This document shows positions 51,586 through 59,048 of a stretch of DNA of 64,000 nt, one piece after another. Each line of letters opens with the position of its first letter. The stretch's first letter is position 1. Under the pieces are notes generated by a model. That model saw only the letters and a list, made by a program, of their open reading frames with translations. It was not told the origin of the DNA and searched no databases. Source of the DNA: Anaerotruncus sp. (GTDB lineage: Bacteria > Bacillota > Clostridia > Oscillospirales > Ruminococcaceae); contig JAETRV010000002.1 in NCBI GenBank assembly GCA_021770005.1, positions 62,001 through 126,000 of the forward strand. The letters run 5' to 3'. The position numbers and the translations under genes were made by a program.

Positions 51586-52344
51586 TTACCTAAATATCCT
51601 TCTTGCTGCCGTACGGCGAGCCGCATCGGGCGTTTTGGAGCGCAACTGCCCAAGGCATCTCTCAGGCCGGGGCAATGGTTGACAGACACAGGATGTCACC
51701 ACCTCATAAATCCGTTGCGCGATCTCCTCTATCCCAAACGGCTGATATCCGTCCGAACAGGGGATCACCCGCCAGACAAACCGTTCCGCCGCGTAGAGTG
51801 CGCATCCCCTGCATCGTTTGAGATAGGCGAAATCGGCCTCGTGGATGTCCTTTCTGGTCTCGTCCTGCCCGTACCGCCGGGAAAGCAGCTCGCGGGAAAC
51901 GTCCGGATGCATGTCCAGATAGAGCACCAGGTCCGGGCGGGGAAGCTTCATCTCGTCGTACTCGTAGGCTTCCAGCCATGCGATAAATGCTTCCCACTCT
52001 TCGCGCGGGAGCTTGGACATCTGATGGATAAAATTGGAGGTGGTATAGCGGTCGGCAAGGATAGTATGCCCCGAAAGGTAGTCGTCCTTCCAGAACTGCA
52101 TGTAACTTGCGAACCGGTCCACCGCATAAAAGCTGCTGGCGGCATAAGCGGAAACCTCGTCCGCCTTCCCGAACTTCCCTTCCAGGTAGAGACGGACCAG
52201 CGCGGAGGAGGGTTGTCCATAGTCCGGAAAGCTGATCGCCCGCACCGGCACCCGCTCCCGTTCCAGATGTTCCCGCAAAAGCTGGGTCTGGGTCTGCTTG
52301 CCCGAGCCGTCCAGCCCGTCAATCACGATCAACCTGCCGCTCAT
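51586..52344 (-). CDS. tmk: Thymidylate kinase
   Basis: A 252-residue dTMP kinase of the longer subtype. P-loop IDGLDGSGKQTQTQLL, DR-x motif in TILADRYTTSNFIHQ and the Asp/Arg-rich lid LLSRRYGQDETRKDIHEADFAYL. A 30-residue Arg/Pro-rich tail is odd. Its ATG at 52344 overlaps the thyX stop by four bases, so dTMP synthesis and phosphorylation are coupled. Confidence 0.92.
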   Translation of the reverse strand: MSGRLIVIDGLDGSGKQTQTQLLREHLERERVPVRAISFPDYGQPSSALVRLYLEGKFGKADEVSAYAASSFYAVDRFASYMQFWKDDYLSGHTILADRYTTSNFIHQMSKLPREEWEAFIAWLEAYEYDEMKLPRPDLVLYLDMHPDVSRELLSRRYGQDETRKDIHEADFAYLKRCRGCALYAAERFVWRVIPCSDGYQPFGIEEIAQRIYEVVTSCVCQPLPRPERCLGQLRSKTPDAARRTAARRIFR

Positions 52345-53123
52345 CCCTCTGCCGCCCCCTGTTTGATCCGCGCAATCCGCGCGCGGACTGCCTCCTGTCT
52401 GCCGCAGGACATCTTTCCTTCGGTGCATTCCCCCCGCACACAGGGCGGCCCCGCTTGGGCGAAAAGGATCGGCGCGACCTCGCTCACCAGCGCGAGCATC
52501 CGGTCAGCCACCTCGCGGATCTCCCACTGCGCCCGATTGCAGCAGCGGTGGGAGAAGAAGTTGAGCAGGCTTCTCGCGTTCATCGTGACCACCATTTTGG
52601 TATCGCACGCATTCGGGAGCACGAACCGCGCGTCCTCAATCGCCATCTTTTCTGCCTTGCGCGCCGCGTCCTTTTCCGGCGTACCGCTGGCGGTGAGACG
52701 GGCAGTGTGGTCCGCCTTGAGCAGGGCGGCAATCCGGTCATAATACCCCTGTGCCGACCCCATTGCCTCCTCAAACAATGCCTGTGCTTCAGGATTCTGC
52801 GCGATCTGGGGCGGGGTAATATAGTCGAACGCGTTCTCCCGCACATACCGCTGGCTCTGGACGCTGTAGGATGCGATCCTATGCCGGGTAATCTGCGCGA
52901 GCAGCGAACGGGAAACGCCCTCGATCCCAAAGGTGAAGCTGGCGTGTTCGATCGGGCTTCCGTGTCCGATCTCGGCGAGCATCCCGACAAACCCGGATGC
53001 TTTTTCGTCTGTGAGGTTGTCCATCAGGTCCGCGATTGTCGCGGGGGAATAACAGAGCTTGGCCGCCGCCGCGATCGTCCGCTCGGGGTCGGGGGTGTGG
53101 GTAATCAGGGTAACTTGTGGCAT
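52341..53123 (-). CDS. thyX: Flavin-dependent thymidylate synthase ThyX
   Basis: A 260-residue FAD enzyme methylating dUMP to dTMP. ThyX motif RHRIASYSVQSQRY, HGSPIEHASFTFGIEG upstream, NARSLLNFFSHRCCNRAQWEIRE for FAD and dUMP contacts. The tail carries a Cys cluster (CVRGECTEGKMSC), seen in other clostridial ThyX. AGGAGG lies 12 bases before the ATG. Followed by tmk. Confidence 0.96.
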   Translation of the reverse strand: MPQVTLITHTPDPERTIAAAAKLCYSPATIADLMDNLTDEKASGFVGMLAEIGHGSPIEHASFTFGIEGVSRSLLAQITRHRIASYSVQSQRYVRENAFDYITPPQIAQNPEAQALFEEAMGSAQGYYDRIAALLKADHTARLTASGTPEKDAARKAEKMAIEDARFVLPNACDTKMVVTMNARSLLNFFSHRCCNRAQWEIREVADRMLALVSEVAPILFAQAGPPCVRGECTEGKMSCGRQEAVRARIARIKQGAAEG

Positions 53124-53160
53124 GGTTTGTAACTTCCTCCTGTATGGTTTCGCAGGTACG

Positions 53161-53200
53161 GCGTACGGGAGCAGGTTCCACCTGCTCCCTATCCGTACGC
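53161..53200. other. Strong stem-loop after the split gene
   Basis: GCGTACGG pairs with CCGTACGC and, inside it, GAGCAGGT with ACCTGCTC around TCC. No T run on either strand. It lies between the 3' end of the split gene and thyX and may insulate them. Confidence 0.5.
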
Positions 53201-53216
53201 TGTCGTGAAACGCCGG

Positions 53217-53546
53217 TCAAGCCTGCCCGAGTTCGTTGAATTTGGGCGGGAAAAACTGGTTCACCGGGAATTTGATCTTCTTGAACACCTCACACGGATC
53301 GTCCGAACCGGTATTGGTGCTGCCCTCTTTGTCCGGGACCGCGTAATCGTATGCCGGGATCATCATCTGTACGCTCCGCTCGAGCTGGACAATGGTGAAC
53401 AGGCCGATGGTAATCAGCACCACCTTCTGAGGCTTGCAGGCGGCGAAATCGCCGTCGAACTTGGCGCAGACCGAGGCGGGCAGGGTCACGCCGCTGTCAA
53501 ACATCCGCTGCGGCCCGCATTCAACCAGTTTGCTGTCGAGACACAT
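53217..53546 (-). CDS. Split gene, segment 3 (C-terminal 109 codons)
   Basis: Codons from ATG TGT CTC GAC to TGA encode a compact domain (MCLDSKLVECG, ACKPQKVVLITIGLFTIVQLERSVQMMIPAYDYAVPDKE, DDPCEVFKKIKFPVNQFFPP). Immediately upstream stands GACCCG (53552-53547), the core shared with the end of segment 2 at 57763-57758, and in the same reading frame. As it stands there is no good ribosome binding site for this piece, so it is silent or only weakly expressed unless joined to segment 2. The family is one I associate with clostridia, function unknown. Confidence 0.8.
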   Translation of the reverse strand: MCLDSKLVECGPQRMFDSGVTLPASVCAKFDGDFAACKPQKVVLITIGLFTIVQLERSVQMMIPAYDYAVPDKEGSTNTGSDDPCEVFKKIKFPVNQFFPPKFNELGQA

Positions 53547-53550
53547 CGGG

Positions 53551-55005
53551 TCAACCACATGTACCGCTGCCCCCAAACAGGGGTTTGACTTTGATCTCCA
53601 CCCGCCCGTCCGGGAATACGGTAATCTGGTCGAGCAGTTCCCGCAGGTCGGCATTGGTCCAGTTGGAAAGCGAGAACCGCTCCCGCGCACAGGATACCCA
53701 GTCCGTCCCAGGGGAAGATACCGTCAGCCTGCCGCGGACCCGCTCCCGCTCCGCCTCCAGAGAGGCGAGCCGGTCTCCCAGCGCCTCCAGCCCGATCAAA
53801 CCGCTGGCACACATCTCCCGGTACCGCTCTGCCCGGCGGTCAAGCTGAGACAGCCTATGCGCTGCATCGGCCGCATCTGTCTGCCCCTCCGCACGCCTGC
53901 ATGTCTGCGCGACCCTTTCCAAAAACGCCTCCCGGTCGGGGATTGCCCGGACGAGGAACCGTTCCAACTCGGCGCACAACACCTGTTCCTCAAGGGAAAC
54001 GGCGTTGGGGCAAAATGCCGCTGTATACTGGTTATGTCCCGAACAGGCCCATTTTATAAAGGTATTGCGGTAGGTGTACTGCCGGCGGGTGAACAGGTGT
54101 CCGCAGCTTCCACACCGGACCAGCCCGCTGAACAGGTGCCTGCTGCTGTGCCGTCCGCTGGCCGCATACTGTCCGGCGCGGGCGTCGGCGGTGCGCTGCA
54201 CCTGCTCGAACAGGGCTTTCGGGACGATCGCATAGGCGGGGCGCTCATGGACAAACTGCTGGTCAGCAGGCAGGCGGACCTGCTGGCCGGTCAGGAAGTC
54301 CACCGTCTCATACTTGTTGTTGACCAGCACCCCGCAGTAGATCGGGTTCCGAAGCATCCGGCGGACCGTCTTGGAGGTCCACTGTCCACCCTTTTTTCCC
54401 GGGATTCCCTCCTCATTGAGCAGGAGCGCGATCCGGTGCGCCCCCATCCCCTCATTCTGGTAGAGGGAGAACACCCGCCGGACCACCTCCGCCTCTTGTG
54501 GGTTGACCGCGAGGGTGAAGGTGTCCAACTGGTCGTAACCGTAGATCAGGTTGGGCACTCTGCCCCGGCGCGCGTTGACCCGTTTGCCGAACCGCACCCT
54601 CTGGGAGAGGTTGGCGCTCTCCTCCTGTGCAAGCGCACTGAATACCGTGAGCACAAACTCCGAACCACCGAGGATGGTCTGGCTGTTGGAGAGGAACTGC
54701 ACTTCGATCCGCAGCGCGCGCAGGCGGCGGGTAGCTCTGAGGAAATCGACCGTATTGCGGGCGAACCGGCTGATGTCCTTGACCGCGACCATCTCAAACA
54801 GCCCGTTTTCCGCGTCCGAAAGCATCTGCAAAAACGCCTTGCGGTTGGACATCTGCCTGCCCGAAAGCCCTTCATCCGCATAAACCCGCACCAGCTCATG
54901 CCCATGTTTCGCGGCAAATTCCGCAAAAAACGCCTTCTGGTTTTCGAGCGATTCGAGCTGTGCGTCCCGGTCGGTGCTCACCCGGCAGTAGGCCGCGAGC
55001 TTCAT
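53551..55005 (-). CDS. Large serine recombinase of element I2
   Basis: A 484-residue site-specific recombinase. Resolvase domain with the nucleophile in AAYCRVSTDRDAQLESLENQ, VYADEGLSGRQMSNRKAFLQML, VKDISRFARN; recombinase domain (PNLIYGYD, IYCGVLVNNKYE); zinc ribbon CGSCGHLFTRR with distal Cys pair; and a coiled coil (RLASLEAERERVRGRL). Its stop codon TGA is formed by the first two bases of the attachment core at 53552, so the gene abuts the element end, as in skin-type elements. Its ATG overlaps the 57-residue gene by four bases. Confidence 0.95.
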   Translation of the reverse strand: MKLAAYCRVSTDRDAQLESLENQKAFFAEFAAKHGHELVRVYADEGLSGRQMSNRKAFLQMLSDAENGLFEMVAVKDISRFARNTVDFLRATRRLRALRIEVQFLSNSQTILGGSEFVLTVFSALAQEESANLSQRVRFGKRVNARRGRVPNLIYGYDQLDTFTLAVNPQEAEVVRRVFSLYQNEGMGAHRIALLLNEEGIPGKKGGQWTSKTVRRMLRNPIYCGVLVNNKYETVDFLTGQQVRLPADQQFVHERPAYAIVPKALFEQVQRTADARAGQYAASGRHSSRHLFSGLVRCGSCGHLFTRRQYTYRNTFIKWACSGHNQYTAAFCPNAVSLEEQVLCAELERFLVRAIPDREAFLERVAQTCRRAEGQTDAADAAHRLSQLDRRAERYREMCASGLIGLEALGDRLASLEAERERVRGRLTVSSPGTDWVSCARERFSLSNWTNADLRELLDQITVFPDGRVEIKVKPLFGGSGTCG

Positions 55006-55175
55006 CCCTGCCCACCAGCCTTATCGCGTTTTATTTTACCATCTTCCCCGCGGTTCGTCAATCGCGGGTACCCGTCCAGCAGCCTGCCCACAAGCAGCTG
55101 CTCCAGCATCTGCTCGACCGTCCCCGGTGGGTTGGGGTCGATCCACGAAAACTGCGGGTTCTGTTTTTGTGCCAT
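55002..55175 (-). CDS. Small protein coupled to the recombinase, candidate directionality factor
   Basis: A 57-residue protein (MAQKQNPQFSWIDPNPPG, TVEQMLEQLLVGRLLDG, then a basic tail RGEDGKIKRDK). GGGAGGTG stands six bases before the ATG at 55175. Its stop overlaps the recombinase start by four bases (ATGA). Small basic proteins in this position serve as recombination directionality factors for large serine recombinases; that role is inferred from position and size only. Confidence 0.7.
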   Translation of the reverse strand: MAQKQNPQFSWIDPNPPGTVEQMLEQLLVGRLLDGYPRLTNRGEDGKIKRDKAGGQG

Positions 55176-55223
55176 CCAAAACACCTCCCGCCCCAAGTCT
55201 ATGCAGGACGGGCTGTCCATCTT

Positions 55224-55577
55224 TCACTGGTCGGATCGGGTGACGCTCGCAAGCCGGTTCAGGATCTGGATGGTTTCTTCCAGCCGTCCGGCATCCTTGT
55301 TGATGTTGCAGAAAAACAGCTCCCGGATTAGCAGCTCCAATACCTGCCTGCCCTGCCGGGAACCCTCGTCCCCGTCCTTGGGGATGAGCGCCTGAAGCTG
55401 TATCAGGATGTTCTGCGCCTCCTTCAAGTACTCGTTTGCCTGGGAAAACTCCTTCTGCTCGATCGCCAGCCTGGCCCCCGAGGCGTGGGTGACACATTTT
55501 TCCACCAGCCCGCTGATGAGATGTTTCGGGTCCATTGAAAAATACTGTTTTTTTCGGATTTCCTTTGGATCCTGCAC
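55224..55577 (-). CDS. FliS-like flagellar chaperone
   Basis: About 117 residues, all-helical, resembling the flagellin export chaperone FliS: KHLISGLVEKCVTHASGARLAIEQKEFSQANEYLKEAQNILIQLQALIP matches the FliS helix pattern of A-I-E-x-K and A-x-x-I-I-x-E. GTG at 55577 is chosen because GGGAGGAGG lies eight bases upstream; the frame continues to 55622. It is divergent from the flagellin gene next door, and this neighbourhood supports the call. Confidence 0.65.
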   Translation of the reverse strand: MQDPKEIRKKQYFSMDPKHLISGLVEKCVTHASGARLAIEQKEFSQANEYLKEAQNILIQLQALIPKDGDEGSRQGRQVLELLIRELFFCNINKDAGRLEETIQILNRLASVTRSDQ

Positions 55578-55757
55578 CGTTTCCACCTCCTCCCACCCGG
55601 TTGTTCCCCGGGAACGGCTCATTCGCCAGAATCATTCTAACATAGACCGGCAGATTTTCCAACAATCTTTCCGCTGCCACTTGCATTTTCAGGATGATTT
55701 TGGTATACTGGGAATGGATAAGAATCTCTCACTCCATATGACAGGGGGTTGTATTTT

Positions 55758-56573
55758 ATGAAAGTGAATGGTAATGTAGGCTTACAGCAATCCATGCGGC
55801 GGATGCTTTCGGGCGCCCAGAAGATGCAGGCGATGCAGATTCGCCGGATTGCCTCCGGATATCGGATCAACAGCGCCGGGGATGACGCTTCAGGCCTTGC
55901 GATCGGCAAACGGATCAACGCGCAGATCACCGGCCTTTCGACCGCCAGCATGAATGCACAGGATGCGGTTTCCTATCTGCAAACCGCAGAAGGCGCGATG
56001 GATCAGGTGCACTCGATCACCAACCGGATGACCGAGCTGGCGACCCGCGCGAGCAACGGGATTCTCAGCTCGACCGAGCGCAAGATGATCCAGGCGGAGT
56101 ATGATCAGCTTTCGAGCGAGATCGACCGGATCGGCCAGTCAACCGACTTCAATGGGCTGAAACCGTTTGACGGCAGTTCCCAGCAGATGCAGGTGGGCCC
56201 CTCCTCAGGCGAACAGGCCACCATCGAGATCGGCAAGCTTTCCGCCTCTTCGCTCGGGTTGGATAAGGTGGACCTGACCACCCTCAGCGGCGCCCAAAGC
56301 GCGCTCGACCGGATTTCCACCGCGACCGACCGGATTTCCACCCAGCGTGCGAATATTGGCGCGACCGAAAACGGCCTGATCAGCACGATCAACGCGCTCG
56401 ACAACACCAATGAAAACCTCCAGGCGGGGCTTTCCCGGATCATGGATGCGGACATTGCAAAAGAGTCGACCAACCGCAGCATCAGCATGGCGCTCAACGC
56501 GACCTCGATCGCGATGATGAAGAACGCCCAGCAGATGATGGCTTATAATGCGGTTTCGATGCTGATGCGGTAA
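55758..56573 (+). CDS. Small flagellin
   Basis: A 271-residue flagellin with the conserved N-terminal D0/D1 part (QQSMRRMLSGAQKM, RIASGYRINSAGDDASGLAIGKRINAQITGLSTASMNAQDAVSYLQTAEGAMDQVHSITNRMTELATRASNG) and C-terminal part (ALDRISTATDRISTQRANIGATENGL, ESTNRSISMALNATSIAMMKNAQQMMAYNAVSMLMR). The variable middle is very short. No other flagellar genes occur in the window. AGGGGG precedes the ATG at 55758. It is carried on element I2. Confidence 0.93.
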   Translation: MKVNGNVGLQQSMRRMLSGAQKMQAMQIRRIASGYRINSAGDDASGLAIGKRINAQITGLSTASMNAQDAVSYLQTAEGAMDQVHSITNRMTELATRASNGILSSTERKMIQAEYDQLSSEIDRIGQSTDFNGLKPFDGSSQQMQVGPSSGEQATIEIGKLSASSLGLDKVDLTTLSGAQSALDRISTATDRISTQRANIGATENGLISTINALDNTNENLQAGLSRIMDADIAKESTNRSISMALNATSIAMMKNAQQMMAYNAVSMLMR

Positions 56574-56579
56574 ATCGCT

Positions 56580-56765
56580 ATCAAAAGTTTCGTCCACCTT
56601 TTCAAAGGTGGCGGGGTCGAGGGGCGGAGCCCCCGCCGTTGCGCGCACGCAGCGGAACATTTTAGCCGGAGAAGCGCATTTTTCAGGTGAATTGTCTCTG
56701 ACTATGGTCAGAGACAAGAGGGTGCTTTTTGCAAGTGAAAAAGCACCCTTATTGGGGCATCTGCT
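56580..56765. repeat. Dispersed repeat, copy R7
   Basis: TCAAAAGTTTCGTCC, CCTTTTCAAAGG, GGCGGGGTCGAGGGGCGGAGCCCCCG, then hairpins TTGTCTCTGAC/GTCAGAGACAA (about 56694-56719) and AGGGTGCTTTTTGC...AAAAAGCACCCT. It combines the left modules of R4/R5 with the right modules of R1/R6 and serves as a terminator for flagellin. Confidence 0.7.
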
Positions 56766-56845
56766 GACAAACCCCGGTATATCTGCGGTAACAAGCGGCA
56801 TGGCTTTGAAAGCCATGCCGCTTTTGTTTTTTCCAGGCAAGGGGC

Positions 56846-56891
56846 TTGACTTTTTCCCCTGTGTGCGTTATTCTATTATCGACATATGTCG
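56846..56891 (+). promoter_or_regulatory. Promoter and palindromic operator of the DUF134-NifX gene
   Basis: TTGACT (56846-56851), 17 bases, TATTCT (56869-56874), then the perfect 12-base palindrome CGACATATGTCG (56880-56891) within TTATC...GGTAA, over the expected start of transcription. Confidence 0.75.
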
Positions 56892-56920
56892 GTAACGACT
56901 TCTAAAATGGGGGTGGATGT

Positions 56921-57685
56921 ATGGCCAGACCGAGCCGGTGCCGGAGGGTGTGTGTGGAACCAGCCTGCCACAGCTTTCTACCCGATGGGGAATCCCACGC
57001 CGATATCACCATCCTCACAGTGGATGAATACGAAGTGATCCGGCTGGTTGACTACGAGAAACGGACGCATGAACAGTGTGCCGCGCAGATGGAGATTTCC
57101 CGGACGACTGTGACAGAGATCTACGAACGCGCGCGGTTCAAACTCTCGGATGTCCTTGTGAACGGAAAGGCCCTGGCCATTTCGGGCGGACATTACCGCA
57201 TCTGTCAAGGAAGCCGGCGGGATGGCTGCGGACGGCACTGCCAATGGAGCCAAACCAGACAAATGATCCAAGAAAAAGGAGTGTTTGCAATGAGGATTGC
57301 GGTCCCATACGAAGATGGACAGGTGTTCCAGCATTTTGGACACACCGAACAGTTCAAATTTTATGATGTTGAAAACGGGCAGGTGGTCAACGAACAGCTT
57401 GCCGATACCAATGGGAACGGTCACGGAGCGCTGGCCGGTTTCCTGAAATCGTCCAAGGTGGATGTATTGCTCTGCGGGGGGATCGGCGCCGGAGCCAAAA
57501 ACGCTTTGGCTGAAGCGGGAATCCAGCTCTACGGGGGGATTTCCTCTGCCGCGGATGACGCGGTAAAGGCGTTCCTGTCCGGGAACCTCTCTTACAACCC
57601 GGATGTCCAGTGCAGCCATCATGACCATCAGGAGGGCGGGCACTCGTGCGGAGAACACGGTTGCGGCGGTCACGGCCACAGCTAA
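56921..57685 (+). CDS. DUF134 HTH protein fused to a NifX/NifB-type cofactor-binding domain
   Basis: A 254-residue two-domain protein. Residues 1-110 form DUF134, a predicted DNA-binding family: MARPSRCRRVC, LTVDEYEVIRLVDYEKRTHEQCAAQMEISRTTVTEIYERARFKLSDVLVNGKAL. Residues about 122-225 form a dinitrogenase iron-molybdenum cofactor-binding domain (RIAVPYEDGQVFQHFGHTEQFKFYDVENG, LLCGGIGAGAKNALAEAGIQLYGG). The tail is His/Cys/Gly-rich (SHHDHQEGGHSCGEHGCGGHGHS), hence metal-binding. The palindrome over its own promoter suggests metal- or cluster-dependent autoregulation. GGGGGTGG precedes the ATG. Confidence 0.9.
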   Translation: MARPSRCRRVCVEPACHSFLPDGESHADITILTVDEYEVIRLVDYEKRTHEQCAAQMEISRTTVTEIYERARFKLSDVLVNGKALAISGGHYRICQGSRRDGCGRHCQWSQTRQMIQEKGVFAMRIAVPYEDGQVFQHFGHTEQFKFYDVENGQVVNEQLADTNGNGHGALAGFLKSSKVDVLLCGGIGAGAKNALAEAGIQLYGGISSAADDAVKAFLSGNLSYNPDVQCSHHDHQEGGHSCGEHGCGGHGHS

Positions 57686-57706
57686 CCAAACCTTCCAGAC
57701 AAACCT

Positions 57707-57738
57707 CGGGGGAGACTACCTGTCCGTAGTCTCCCCCG
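57707..57738 (+). terminator. Rho-independent terminator inside the element end
   Basis: CGGGGGAGACTAC/GTAGTCTCCCCCG, perfect, then CTTTTT. It ends the DUF134-NifX gene. The minus-strand open frame of segment 2 runs through it, showing those last 14 codons belong to the element. Confidence 0.9.
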
Positions 57739-58186
57739 CTTTTTCGTACCCCTGTTTCGGGTCCGCTGTGTGTACACTTGCCTTGGGCATGTTGGTGTTG
57801 TCATGCTCACTGCAATTACGCGGGTCGGTTGAGCAATAAACTTTGACATTTCCATCGCTTCCAAACAGGATCACCTTTTTGGAGAACGCCGCCACACCAA
57901 CGACCGTCGCGGGAGGCACCACCGGGGAATTGTAGGCACTGAGGGTCACCTTGAAGAAGAAGGTGATGTCGACCGAGTAAAACCCCTTGTTGAACGGTAC
58001 CGGCTCGACGTCCAGATAGACAGTGATGATCTCGACATCCTTGCATTTGACGCTCATTGCATTATCAATCACAGGCTGTGCCCGGTCTGTAAAGAATACC
58101 TGCAAATCGGTCAAACAATCCTTATCATAACAATATGCAAGACCCCATATATTGTACTGTGAAAAAGGCTGTATGCCATCAGCCAA
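57716..58186 (-). CDS. Split gene, segment 2 (true part 58129-57758, 124 codons)
   Basis: The frame is open from beyond 58186 to 57716, but only 58129-57758 looks native: YDKDCLTDLQVFFTDRAQPVIDNAMS, CKDVEIITVYLDVEPVPFNKGFYSVDITFFFKVTLSAY, GVAAFSKKVILFGSDGNVKVY, MPKASVHTADP. At the upstream end TTGT (58133-58130) matches the end of segment 1; at the downstream end GACCCG matches segment 3. The piece has no convincing start codon or ribosome binding site of its own; a TTG at 58186 overlaps the Spo0A-C gene stop. The part after 57758 is a terminator hairpin, not protein. Confidence 0.75.
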   Translation of the reverse strand: MADGIQPFSQYNIWGLAYCYDKDCLTDLQVFFTDRAQPVIDNAMSVKCKDVEIITVYLDVEPVPFNKGFYSVDITFFFKVTLSAYNSPVVPPATVVGVAAFSKKVILFGSDGNVKVYCSTDPRNCSEHDNTNMPKASVHTADPKQGYEKAGETTDR

Positions 58187-58562
58187 AGTCCCCTGGAAAT
58201 TTCCGAATTGCTTCGTAATAGGGAATCCCAAAATGCGCATAGACTGCAAGATAGAGGATCAAATCTCTCGGTGCGTGCAGATCCTCGCAAGGCTCGCCAA
58301 TAATCTCTTCTCGAATCCGCTTCTCCTGCGATTTCCAGCATTTTCTGGCTGCTCGGGCAATATTTCTGGTGACACTTGCCGGCGTGCCGCCGGTCAGGCT
58401 CACAACCTCGGGATAAATATCCTTTGTCACCTGAATGTCATAGATCGATTTCTTTTCTTCAAACAGCAGCCTCTCCATAATCGCAACTGCGCAGGCCAGA
58501 GCTTTGCATTCTTTTCCGCCTTTTCTCAAAAATTCATAAATATGAGATTCCACCCTTGTCAC
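58179..58562 (-). CDS. Orphan Spo0A C-terminal-domain protein, copy 1
   Basis: A 128-residue protein that aligns to the effector domain of Spo0A (SIYDIQVTKDIYPEVVSLTGGTPASVTRNIARAARKCW against the Spo0A recognition helix region ITKxLYPDIAKKF...RVERAIRHAIE). No receiver domain. GTG at 58562 is chosen: AAGGAGG lies six bases before it, while the longer ATG at 58580 has none. It is last in element I1, its stop 49 bases from the junction. Paralog at 59049-59432. Confidence 0.8.
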   Translation of the reverse strand: MTRVESHIYEFLRKGGKECKALACAVAIMERLLFEEKKSIYDIQVTKDIYPEVVSLTGGTPASVTRNIARAARKCWKSQEKRIREEIIGEPCEDLHAPRDLILYLAVYAHFGIPYYEAIRKFPGDFG

Positions 58563-58733
58563 AATCTTCCTCCTTTTCATAATATGATCTTAAAAATAGC
58601 ATAAAAGAAAAAAAGGCAGATAGACAAAATATATCTTTTTTAGACTTAAAATTCGATTGAAAATGAAAAAAGGTCTCTTTTCCTTTTCAGCTTGCAAGCC
58701 CCTCCTTTGAATAAGGGAAGAACATCATGCATA

Positions 58734-58898
58734 AGAACCCGTATTCACAACCGTTTGACGCCGTCTGAACGGGCCTTTTTCCGACCTGCTGCGTTGAAAA
58801 ACCTTGCAATACACAAAGTATTGTCTGCGTTGTTTCGCCTTGCAGGGTGAAACAATGCCTCGTCCATCCGACATCCCCCGATTATGAATACAGGTTCT
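58734..58898. mobile_element. MITE with 17-base terminal inverted repeats
   Basis: AGAACCCGTATTCACAA at 58734-58750 and TTATGAATACAGGTTCT at 58882-58898 are inverted copies differing at two bases. The 165-base body is non-coding with internal hairpins (GCAATAC/GTATTG and GTTTC...GAAAC). A non-autonomous element between the two divergent Spo0A-C genes. Confidence 0.75.
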
Positions 58899-58955
58899 AA
58901 ATCCTGAAAGGGTTCCAACCTGCCCCCTTTTGAAAAATCTCTCCCATCTTTTATA

Positions 58956-58972
58956 TGTCGAATTTTGTCGAA
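58956..58972 (+). promoter_or_regulatory. Tandem Spo0A boxes
   Basis: TGTCGAA at 58956-58962 and again at 58966-58972, ten bases apart, one helical turn, upstream of Spo0A-C copy 2. Consensus 0A box: TGTCGAA. Confidence 0.75.
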
Positions 58973-59048
58973 TAATGCTGTTTTTAGTCTGTCACAGCCG
59001 TTTTTATCCTATTATAGAATTAATATTCCAAGAAAAGGTTTGATTACC

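Larger units (their letters stand above)
53547..57763. mobile_element. Intervening element I2 with serine recombinase, about 4.2 kb
   Basis: Bounded by direct copies of TCGGGTC (53546-53552 and 57757-57763, plus strand), 4211 bases apart. It interrupts the unknown gene between codons GAC-CCG and ATG. Joining the cores restores the frame (TCA GCG GAC CCG type to GAC CCG ATG TGT). The predicted excised site reads GTAC-N8-GACCCG-N8-GTAC, a dyad as expected for a large serine recombinase. Contents in order: recombinase, 57-residue protein, FliS-like, flagellin, repeat R7, DUF134-NifX gene and its terminator. Confidence 0.78.

Noticed and set aside
53547-57763. Invertible segment controlling flagellin by the serine recombinase
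   Set aside because: The two core sites are in direct, not inverted, orientation, so recombination would excise and not invert; and the frame restored on excision explains the sites better.
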